Below are positions 1-10,400 of a DNA stretch of 64,000 nt, piece after piece (position 1 is the first letter of the stretch; every line of letters starts with the position of its first letter). Under the pieces are notes generated by a model. It was not told the DNA's origin. It worked only from the letters and a program-made list of their open reading frames with translations, and did no database searches. The DNA is from Sphaerolaimus hirsutus (Eukaryota > Nematoda > Chromadorea > Monhysterida > Sphaerolaimidae). The translations under genes were made by a program, and so were the position numbers. The DNA is taken from NCBI GenBank assembly GCA_964036195.1, contig OZ038453.1:6525469-6589468 (forward strand). The letters run 5' to 3'.

Positions 1-430
1 CGTGCAAAAACGGTGAATCTGAGTAATAAAAATACTTCTATATTTAGTGGCACCCATTATTTTTGAGATAAACCCTTTAAAGTCTACATTTAGATGAAAA
101 TATTCAAATCCGGTTTTATGATCAAACTTTTGATGGTACCAGTTTTGATCCAAATTTTTTATCTTGTCTTGTTTCCTATTTTGAAGCGATAGATCGATCC
201 GTTACTAATTAACCAAAATTGTAAAATTGCAGAGTGTCCCATATTTCCAAAGCAAGATACCAATAACTACAAAAATTGGAGTCAAATTTTACAACACTGA
301 ATGATATGTTACACGTTTTTTACAGTCTACCGCAACCATCAACTAAATAAAACTTTGGGCCACCCACATTACTACCTTCACACCCGCGGACAACTCACCT
401 TCAATTAAATTTGCACTTTGTCTCAATTAA

Positions 431-523
431 TTAGATAATATCTGATAAATGTTCGCGCGGGGCGGGCGCTAGCACGTCGTCGCCGCAGCCGCGAATAGAA
501 TTACAACGGCGGCCGCACGTGTA
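431..523 (-). CDS. Candidate GC-rich terminal exon, unknown protein
   Basis: On the minus strand a splice-acceptor-like CTTGTAG is followed from 523 by 30 open codons ending in TAA at 431-433. The patch is strikingly GC-rich with mostly G or C in third positions, like the Hint-gene exons further right and unlike the surrounding AT-rich DNA. The predicted tail is cysteine- and glycine-rich (starts YTCGRRCNS, then GCGDD) and ends LSDII. I do not recognise the family. Upstream exons are not identified, so phase and start are assumptions. It could be the last exon of a minus-strand host gene or a relic. Confidence 0.33.
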   Translation of the reverse strand, partial: YTCGRRCNSIRGCGDDVLAPAPREHLSDII

Positions 524-1069
524 CTACAAGTGTCAAGTAAAATTACCTGCGGGAAGGGTGTGTTGGATTGGGTGTGTCACGACAAATTACATGTGAGACA
601 ACCAAAAAAATCTGATAAAAAATTACCGTATTTTTTGAATTAAATAGTTACATCTTGAAATATTATTTTAGTTATCAAATACTCAAAAAAGGTAGAATAT
701 ATTCAGTTATCAATGAATTTTTTATAAAAGGTTCAATTTTAAAAATAGAAGGGCGTCTCCAATATAAGGATAAGTTTATTATAAAAAATACTGTATTTTA
801 TGAACTATGTGAAACCAAATATTCTTAACCGAAACTTTTCTACTTAAACAGGTTTATAATAATTATCAGAGCATGACAAGTTACCACCACTGGCTATATA
901 AATATGTAGAAAAACGTTTCTAAAAATCACTTTGTTTATGTGCAAAAATACATAAAAAACGCTTCCCAAGCCTATTCGCTAGCTGAATAAAGACTTATGT
1001 GCGTAGGCGTAGGTGTAGTGTCCATCCGGCAGATAAGACTTCATTCACATTTGCGCGAATCCGACATAC

Positions 1070-1281
1070 ACACTCGTACCAAAACATCTTTTTATACCGT
1101 AAATTCTGACTTTTATGTGTAAACACCCTTTAAATATCTTAGAAAACATATTTCCAAGTGCATTTTCAAGATATTTTGAATCCATTTTACAGATTTACTA
1201 CGTGTTTTGATAATGCTTATTGGGTGTTTTACACATAAAAGTCAGAATTTACGGTATAAAAAGATGTTTTGGTACGAGTGT
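1070..1281. repeat. MITE with about 59-bp terminal inverted repeats
   Basis: The left arm begins ACACTCGTACCAAAACATC and is repeated in inverted orientation at 1222-1281 with a single one-base indel. The loop of about 93 bp is AT-rich. No clear target duplication is visible, so the superfamily is unknown. Confidence 0.75.
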
Positions 1282-1640
1282 ACCCATCAATTCAAAATTC
1301 TTTTTTTGTGAAAAATATTTCGAAATAGGTATAGATTCTCGATTTACGCGTATTTATTTACCTTAATCTATATTTATTTACAGAACATTGCATTTTTGAT
1401 CTACACACAATGTTATTTGCTGTGTAATTTGATCGAGGAGGTTTCTATCGAAGTTGGCTTTCAAAGTTGGATCCAGGGAACCAATTTCAAGTATTCGCTG
1501 GTTCCGGCATTTAATTTGAGGAGGGTTTTACCCCAGCTGAACGAATCGATATGCAGGCCACCGGATCACCAATGAATTTTGTGAGTGATTTGTTTCATGA
1601 TGGAATGTAAGTAAAGTGTAAATGTCCTGCTAGTAAGAGT

Positions 1641-1905
1641 TACCGTATTTCTTCTAATAGAAGAGTACCGATCTATTTTTTTCATCAACTTTTTACCTAC
1701 TGTTCTATTAGAGGTGCCGTTCTATTGGAGGTTGCCGTTCTATTCATTTCGTGAGTGTAAAATAGTACCAAAAGCTACAGTTCTATTAGAAGTATACCAT
1801 TCTATAAATTTCGTGAGTGCAAAAAAAAAAAACACACCAAAATCTGACATTCTATTGGAGGTGCCGTTCTATTGGAGGTACGCCATTCTATTAGAGGTAT
1901 GTAAA
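1641..1905. repeat. CTATTAGAAG-type MITE remnant
   Basis: It starts TACCGTATTTCTTCTAATAG and contains about seven copies of a short word related to GTTCTATTGGAGGTGCC. The same motif recurs at 21235-21330 and near 33990-34030. No transposase is encoded. Confidence 0.55.
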
Positions 1906-2287
1906 TGTGAAACATTATATGAAATACCCTAGGATCTATTGAATGTTATGTAAAGTGAAATGTTAGATGTATGAAAAGTGAAATGTTATGTGAAGTGTCA
2001 TGTAAGCTAGTGTATAAGTTACATAAGTTACCTATCTGTTTGTGCCAACAGAACAGTTTCAACTACTTGTGTCAACTTTTATACTCTCGCAGATTTCAAT
2101 GGGTTGAGTAGTGTGTGCTTCAAACTTATATCTACCGCAGTTGATGTGTATTCAAATGGTAAGTTGTGATGGATTTATTTTTAAGATGTGTTTTTATGAA
2201 TGTGAATTGTTATTCAAATTTACATAAAAATTTATTCTATACTCACAATTACGTTTCACATAAAATGTTTATCAATAAAAATGTGAT

Positions 2288-4135
2288 TTAAGCATTGAAA
2301 TGGTTAAGTGCAAGACTATTTAGACATATAGCTAGTATATAAAGTAGCATATTAAATTCACCAGATTCAACATTAAGTATTGCTAGGCGAAAAATATTCC
2401 TCATACGATCAACACCGAAAGAATCATTTTCTCTAATAAGATTTGTTGTTATATAAGTGTACAATTCTTGTGAATATGGTCTGACCAATGTTTGTGCCAT
2501 TCTTCTAATCACCAAATTGGGTTGACATGTTGGATCCCAAAAACTATTGAACATCCATTGTCTTATGTGAGAGTTTGCGGTGAACACTTGAATAGCATCT
2601 TGAATCCTTTCTATTATATCTCTTTCACCACATGGTTGCTGTTGATTTGTATTCAACATGAGCATGAATACAAATGGGGCAACATGTCTAGCAAACATTG
2701 CCTGAAAAAATGGGGAGCATTTACAACTATTTTTTACTTATTAACTTAAAATATCAAAAAACAACATACAAAACAGGTTATAATAGCGCAATCATCAATG
2801 TTATCAAATACATTGATAAAATTTCTTTCCCATCTTTCAAAGCGTGGAATTATACCAGAGCTAATAACATGTCCAAGTGTTCTGTGTATTTTAAAATATA
2901 TAAAAATAATGATAGTGATATTATTAAAAACAATTTTATTACCCATATCCACTGAGGCATAAGACATCCTGTCTATACATTCTAGCTAAATATGGATGGA
3001 CATCTGTATTTATCTCTCTATTTTCAGACATGGCTTCTGGATATTGATCAAACATTTGTTGAAAACTTCTTAGTCCTTCAGTAGGTTCAGGTTGTTGCCT
3101 CAACTGTTCACGGTGAACACGGCAATTTCTATCCCAAGGATCACATTGCACCTAGGTATTTTTTATGATATAGTTTTTCAAAAAACATTGAATAGAGAAA
3201 ACTTTATCACCTTGTTTTTGGTTGAGGTCACTGTTGCAACAGGCCTAACAGGTGCATTTGTACTAGATTTCACATGGGGGTTTGCACCAGGTCTCACAGG
3301 GGGGTTTACATTGGGTCTTCCAGATGGATTTACATTAGGTCTTCCAGGGGGGTTAACATTAGGTCTTCCAGGTTGATTTGCAGTTTCACTAGTTGACATA
3401 GGTAAATTTTCATTATAAAAAGCACCCATTGTTGGATTTTGTTCATAAATAGCCCTTGCAAATCTCTGAAACATTTGACAAATTTGCAAATTCATTCAAG
3501 GTACTTAAATATTAAAAAACCAACATTTCTAAACATATCTTCCCTTCTAGCATAAGTCCCTTTATTAACTTTCAGTGATGTTCTATCAGTAGAAGTTGGA
3601 ATCAGATTATCAGGTTGACGGGAGGTTGATGCACCTTCGTTAATCCTATATTGTGATCTCAGATTTGGCTGAGGGGTTGATTGTGCATTTGAAATTTGTG
3701 GTTGAGTATTTGTAGTTGCACCAGGAGCTTGTGAAGCTTGAGTTATTTGAGTATGAATCCTTGGTGGAGGTTGGTTAGGATTTTGCACAAGATGAGGGGG
3801 GTTTTGAACAGTTTGTGGTTGTGTAGCCATTTGAGTGATTTGAGGTTGGGTGACTTGAACAACTTGATTGTTTGTGGATGGTTGAACAGCTTGTATGGTT
3901 GGATTTGTTCCACCTTGTCCATTTGCATTACCTGGCATAAATGAAGGTGCTTATAAAATAGTTAGCTAATTGTGATAAACATGAATATTATCACACCTTG
4001 GTTGGGGTAAAAGAAATCTAATCCATCAAACATATCTCCAAACTCTTCAGGTAATTCATTATTCATGCCTTTAGCATGCACAATGATGAACAAGAGCAAA
4101 AAATTATTTTTCAACATGGTCATATTTCTGAGCAT
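2288..4135 (-). CDS. Six-exon gene, secreted Gln/Pro-rich protein of unknown family
   Basis: Exons read on the minus strand are 4135-3997, 3949-3525, 3465-3211, 3151-2943, 2881-2770 and 2701-2288. All five introns are 47-68 nt with GT...AG ends, all phases join, and the total of 1554 nt encodes 517 aa. The first exon has a hydrophobic stretch (FLLLFIIVHA) that fits a signal peptide; ATGs at 4135, 4123 and 4117 all keep it. Residues of about 47-190 are rich in Q, N, T and P. Then come three or four GRPNVNP-like heptapeptides. The last roughly 245 residues look globular, with Trp and Cys (CDPWDRNC; WDPTCQP) and no clear membrane segment except a weak one near the end. It is divergent from the gene at 4664. 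Codon use is AT-rich, unlike the Hint exons. Function unknown; it could be a host gene or cargo of a large transposon. Confidence 0.72.
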
Positions 4136-4663
4136 GAGAAAAAATAAAAATTGACTGATTTGAAATAATTTTGATGCTATTCCGTTTTTAAAGGATTTTT
4201 TCAAGATAAAAATCTTATAACCTTTACAAAACCAGTTATTTTTAGAGTTGCAAACATATGTAGCTTTATAAACCAGTTATTTTGGTTTTTCAACATTTTG
4301 CACCTTCAAAAGCTGTTTTTATTTTCAAAGGTATAATATGTTTTTCCCTGAGAATCATTAACTATATCAGATAAGATATTTAAAAAGTATAAAAAGTAAA
4401 CCAGTTTTTTCAGATATTTTGTAAGATAAAATTGTAAGGTCAAAATAATTGATATTTTAAGGTGTACCCTTTTGCACCTCTAAAAATAATAGATGCAAGC
4501 TGTTGATCCATTCAAAAACAGGTTTTTTGGTTGGATTATAAAATAAGTATTTCCACTATTTCATTTCATTAAATACATATTTCATTCACAGTTGAACCTG
4601 TGTCCATTTCAAAAGTTTATGCTTTTGTATTGTACCCACAACAAAAATTTGCATCCAGACACC
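4136..4663. promoter_or_regulatory. Divergent intergenic (shared promoter) region
   Basis: About 530 AT-rich bases separate the start codons of two divergently transcribed genes. Runs of CAGTTATTTT and AAAACCAGTT-like words recur on it. No specific factor site is claimed; the arrangement alone suggests a bidirectional promoter. Confidence 0.4.
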
Positions 4664-6049
4664 ATGTCAGACCAGGTAACAGTCCCAACTAATGTAAACT
4701 GTTTATTAAGTTATTAAATGTCAATTTTTTCATAAATTGACATTTCATATCTCACAATACAATTTGCATTAATTGGGACTGTTTCAGGTTTCATCATCTA
4801 ATCAACTCTTATCAACTGTGGTTTATAGTTCACAAAGTCCTTCAAACTCTATGGAGGAAACCACAGATGGTGAGACATGTGAGAGTGAAGGTATTCAAGC
4901 AAGTGATGATGACACAGATCACACTTATGAGTATTGTGAAGATAGTGATGATTCTGCATATAGATTGAAAAAAGAAAATATGACAGATGCAAAAATAAGG
5001 TGTCACAATGTCACCATAAACAGGTCAATAAGGCAGTTGAAAAAAATGCGCAAATCATACTACAAACTGCTCAGATCTATGGTGCAGAACAAAAAAGTTT
5101 GTTGCATGTAGCTATTTTAATGAGAACATCATATTTATATATATACATGTCAAATTTTATCTTTTACAGAATTTGACACCATGTGTGTTAAAAACAGGGA
5201 AAAATTTGCCAGTTGACATGAAAATTGAGCAGATTGAAAAAAGCATGGCTAAAATGTCTGATTGCCTTAATCAGACCTGCATGTTTGCAATGGAGGATTT
5301 AAACTCCATTGTTGAAAACGGGGAATCATTGGCCGACCTAGAAAAAATGAAAACTCGTTTGGAACATGAAGTAAAAATTTACATTTTTTATGCCCAAATT
5401 TGAAATAAATTATATTTTTGATATTTTTTTCAGCTTGTTTCAGTAAAAAAATGGTCTGGAAACAGATTGTATGATTTGAAATCAAGGATTGATTACCTGA
5501 CCAAAATTATTGGAAAAATTGTCAAAATTGAAGTTCACCCAGTGAAATTTCACAAGTTAAACAATTTGAGGGTGAAATATGCAAAATATGAGTTGCCCAG
5601 ATCTGTCAGTTTAGAACCGTTGACATCAGGTGATGACAATGATGAATGCGGACCAATTGCTTACAGTAAGTAGCTCATTCTTCTATAAATTGAATTAATA
5701 TATAAAGTTATTATATTTGGTACTCAGTGAGTGCAAAGTATAAGCACCTGGTGCTGAAACACAAGCAATCTGTGCTTACAAAAAGGCAAAAATGCAAAGT
5801 GTGCTCTGAACAAAATTTGCGCATGTTTGCAAGGCTATGTCCAAAAATAATTAAGAGTTTGTTAATATTTTAGCTAAATTTTTCCACTATTAGATGCATG
5901 GTTACTCTAGTAATTTTTCTATCCCCATCTCTCTAGTGTGCAAAAGGATGGATGATGAAAAGCAGGAGCATAAATCATTGGTTTACAATGGGTATGTGAA
6001 ATGTGCAAAATGTTATGAAATGAAAACAAATGGTTCCACCAGCTGCTAG
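4664..6049 (+). CDS. Six-exon gene, acidic coiled-coil protein with Cys motifs
   Basis: Exons are 4664-4675, 4788-5096, 5170-5370, 5434-5665, 5728-5856 and 5937-6049. Introns are 62-112 nt with GT...AG ends, and all phases close to give 996 nt and 331 aa ending TAG. The first exon codes only four residues (MSDQ). Residues of about 20-60 are strongly acidic with Ser/Thr. The middle is lysine-rich and helical, with heptad-like leucines and methionines around IEQIEKSMAKMSDCL. The C-terminus holds paired cysteines (CKVC, CPKIIKMC, CAKC) that could bind zinc. No signal peptide or membrane segment is seen, so it is probably intracellular, perhaps nuclear. The last two junctions both split an ATG codon. 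Family not recognised. Confidence 0.7.
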
Positions 6050-6349
6050 ATTTCATTTGTGATTGTCTGTATATATTTGTGTTTTGCTATTCAATATTAT
6101 TGCTTTCGCATTGTCATTTTTTGTGCCTAAAAGATGATAACTTTTTTGCCTCAAATTATCTACCAATCACATTGTCTTTCATACATGTTCATTTAATAAA
6201 TGATTACCTCTATATTGATAGTATACATGATAAAATAAAATAGGTTTCACAAGCATAATGTGGTCACTCAACTCGGGGGAAAGTATATCGCGTGGTGCAA
6301 CGTCTGAGACTAGCACTACTTACCCATGCTCCAAACTTTCAATCGCGAT

Positions 6350-7264
6350 AAGCATTGAAAAAAATGGCCGATTTTGAGAAAATATAATTAAGTATTATCT
6401 CAGAAAATCTCTCAAGAAAACAAATATAATTAAATCTTTTGGGTCATTTTCAAAAATATAATTAAATCTCAGAGAAAATCTCTTGCCGCAAAAAAAATCT
6501 CAGAAAATCTCTCAACTTCAATTATGATTTAATCAATAGGTATCTCAAGGTGTTTGAACCAGAGGCCTTTGTTTGAGTATATGTTAAGCACTGTATGTGT
6601 TGTTACAGCTTTTACTACCACATACTACCGCATACTAACTAAATAATCAACAAAAATATAAATTATGTACATTTTTCCTCAATAGAATACATTACTTTCA
6701 CGTGTGAAGATCGAAACAGTATTTATCAGATGACTTTTTCACCAAATTTTGGTAACTGTATTTGCAAAGCATTCAGTCAACTTTATAGTTCTTCAAACAT
6801 ATCTACATTTACTCAAAAATGCATATACTAGAGTACTGAGTAAATACATTTACATTTCCTCTGAAAAAGTACCAGTACTCTCGTTTATGTATTCTTTTTG
6901 AAAGTATTTGAGTACAGAGAATGTATTTCAGATAGACTTTTTATAGGCTCTTTCATGCTATATCACAGAAAAAAGGGAGAGAAGAAACATAAAATAGGAG
7001 CAAAAATAACCAAAAATGGGTATATTAGCACATATATAGTTAAAAATAGCTGAAAATTAGCAAAAAAGCACATGAACTAGTGAATTTGAAGGTGAAAATG
7101 GACAAATATAGAGAGATTTTCTTGGGAGATTTTCTCAATCAGGAAAAAATATAATTAAATCTCTGGAAAACCGTGGAAAAAATATAAATCTCAGAAAATC
7201 TTATATTTTCTGAGATTTTCTGAGATTTTTAAATATAAATCTCCCAGAGATTTTTTCAATGCTA
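6350..7264. mobile_element. hAT-like non-autonomous element (AAATCTC word)
   Basis: The ends are AAGCATTGAAAA and TTTTTCAATGCTA, flanked by the 8-bp duplication ATCGCGAT (6342-6349 and 7265-7272). Inside both ends are repeats of TCTCAGAAAATCTC and AATATAATTAAATC. The interior carries a shared core (about 6950-7095) that also occurs in elements with other words. Confidence 0.85.
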
Positions 7265-7384
7265 ATCGCGATTATCTCAAAATCAATTTTTTGTAGATCG
7301 GTACTTTTAGAAGCACACCCTTCATATGACACTGGATATATGACAATTTACAGGGTCTTTAACATGCCACACAACATTTTACAG

Positions 7385-7462
7385 GTTTTTTTTTACACGT
7401 TACGTGACACTTTACAGGGTCTTTTACACTTTCCAGGGTCCTTTACAGGGTGCGGGACTGGC
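7385..7462. repeat. Right end of a CCCTGTAAAG-type element
   Basis: Reiterated TTTACAGGG words end in ACAGGGTGCGGGACTGGC, the same terminus seen at 38310-38332. It abuts and overlaps the stop codon of the last Hint exon, so the original C-terminus may have been altered by this insertion. Confidence 0.45.
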
Positions 7463-10400
7463 ACCCGGAGAAGGAGGGCAGCCAGTCGAAGGCGCGCACC
7501 ACCCGCAGCGCGAAGTCGAACAGCACCTGGTCCTTCTCGGTGACCGCGCAGCTGGCCACGATGCCTGGGGGGGCAGCTCACTTTGGGCGTTGGGATAGCT
7601 TTCTCAACTTGCAGTGTCCATGCAAAACAGTGGTTTACTCGTTTCATATTTAAAGCGTTCAATAATAAAAGTTGACAAGTCCAAATTTTGGATCCAAAAA
7701 TTTCAGTTAGGCCCGGAAACATTTATTCTGGAACTGCTCCCACAAATTTTTTGACCTCAGATGCCCCTTTGTCATAGTGACAAATTTGGAACTCAACAGT
7801 GTGGGCATGATTGGACACCTAGCACAAACTGTGAATTGGGAATGAAACAATTTACTCAAAATTGCATTTGTGGACTTGTCAGCTTTTAGAATTAGATGCC
7901 TCATTTGTTTGTATCTTCACTTTTCAGGTGGCACTCAAGGACCCTGTAAGGTAAGCTGAAAAAAATGTAAACAGTCATGTAAAATGTCAAATTGACTTTT
8001 TATAGTCCATTTGGCATTTTCCATGGCATTTCAATTTACTGCTCATATGTTACATGAAATATTTTACAGGGACTGCTACCAGATTAACATCACTGCACCT
8101 GGCTGTCTATCATTCAAATGTAGAAAAAGCAACAAAAAGATAAACAGCCTGTCCGTGGGGGAGTCCCAAGCCCAAGCCTGTAAAGTGTAAAGTCAAATGC
8201 AAAGTCAAATGTAAAGTAAAGTGTCAAGTGTGTATCGAAATCTATTTTAAAGTGTCCAAGTCTTATGTTTTATATCCAAATATTAGTTTTTAGTGTCCAA
8301 ATCTTATGTTTTTGTATCCAAATCTTATTTTTCAACATAAGATTTGGATATGAGAAATAAGATTTGATACACAATTGACACTTTACTTTACATTTGACAT
8401 TTGACTTTGCATTTGACTTTACATTCAACACTTTACTTTACATTTGACATTTGACTTTGCATGTGACTTTACATTTGACACTTTACTTTACACTTCACAA
8501 GGCTTGGGATTGCCACCAGCTCATCAGCATCAACAAATCTTAATGTCTAATAAGATACAGTTAGTGTAAAAATGGTTGAATGGATGTTTTTTATGTTTCA
8601 AATGCAAATGCACCTTGCACCACGACGGTGCCGTGCTCGGTCATGGGCGCGTAGACCCCCACGTCGTCCACCACGCCGATCGATTTTATTTTGTCATACA
8701 CAACCTGCATCAGTTGTTGAATAAAATGTGCATTATTTATTCTCCATCATTGTGGGGGGATTATTCAAGTAGGGGAATTATTTTTCCTCACTCGTCTAGC
8801 AGGGGAGAATTATTCGGGGGGGGGGGGGGAATTACTCAAGTGGGGGAATTATTCGAGTAAATATGGTAATTACAAAACTTACCTCCTGTGTCCCATTAGG
8901 TGCAGTTAGCAACCAGTTGCCGGGGTGCAGTTCGGATGCACGCACATGTGCTGTGTGCAAAAATATGATTTACACCCCAGTGGGAAGTATTACCTAACAT
9001 GAGCTTAAATACTTAAACCCCCGGACACCATAGTTGGCACGGCTGGGTCAATTTTGGTAAAATCATCACAACTTGGTTGAACGCGATCGTATCGTATGCT
9101 GGTAGTTGCTCAAAATTGCTTGCGAAAGTCAAAAACTATCGTTCAGCCATAGTCCACCATAGTAAAGAAAAGTGTGATAAATAATGCACTCAAAAGCTAC
9201 CGTATATCCTTGAATAAGACCCCAGGGGAGTTATTTTTTTGAGGGGGGAGTTATTCAAGGGGGAGGAGTTATTCGAGGGGGGGGGGTCTTATTCGAGGAT
9301 ATACGGTATTTCAAGCGGCGCCGTTTTGAACGAAGCTGGCAATGGCCCAATTATGAATGATCATGGTCATTTCAGCCAAATGTGGCCTTGATGGCCAGAA
9401 TAAGTGGTCGATAAACCCCGCCGTGCCACCGTGGAGTCCAGCCCAAAATGAACAAGACCGATTATCTGAACCGTGACGTGGCCCAGAGAAGAGATAACCG
9501 ATCGTGACCTATGTCAACTTGTAGAGCTTGAATAGGCCTACGAGTTGATGCCCTCAGCGGCTCGATACGATCGCGTTCAACCAAGTTGTGATTATTTTAC
9601 CGAAATTGACACAGCCATATCAACTATGGTGTCCGGGGGTTTATACACAACTTATGTATTCTAAATACATTATACTGAATAAATTATGTATTCTAAATAT
9701 AAATATAGTGAAGATTTGTGATGATGTTATAAGGGAAGCAGGTCCATCGAGAACTTGTTTTTCCTTTGTTCACTGACCACTCTCGGGGCTGTCCTGCCAG
9801 AAAATAAAAAGCTGAGAAATTATTTGAAATAGTTGCTGATTTTGTTTGAAATTTTTTGAAATATTCGTGAAAAATGTAAAACGTGTTTCCGCAGTGGCTA
9901 ACCTGGCTTATGGGAACTAACGATGTCAAAAAAAGGTTCGAAAATTTGAAAACATTTTCAAATTTTTGAATTTTTTTCGGAATTTATGAAAAAAATTTCA
10001 CCCCTGAAAAAAACACTTAAAAATCGATTTATTTTCAAAAAATTTGAAAATTCATAAATTCGAAAATAATTTTCGAATTTTTCAGGGAATGCAAGGACAC
10101 TAAACGCATTCTTAAGGTTAACATGATAAATCGATCGGTAATTGATCTGCCGTGCGTCTGAATAAGCTTGAAGTAATGGATAAAAAGTCAAAAACGTTCT
10201 AATGGCATTCATGGCGGACAACGACACATCCATTTGTGAATGCACCTAATGGTGCTACGCACGCTAATTTACTGCAAGATTTTGGTAAACTCATAAATCG
10301 GCTGTGAACACATTTGAGTTTACCAGAATGATGTATCTGTCAACTGCAGTTGATGGGGATTCCGAATAACTCATTCCAGTAAACTCAAAGGCATGCAAAG

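Larger units (their letters stand above)
524..2287. other. Intergenic DNA with small repeats
   Basis: No credible coding exon is seen apart from the GC patch to the left. The stretch is AT-rich and contains two separate repeat elements annotated below. Nothing else was recognised. Confidence 0.5.
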
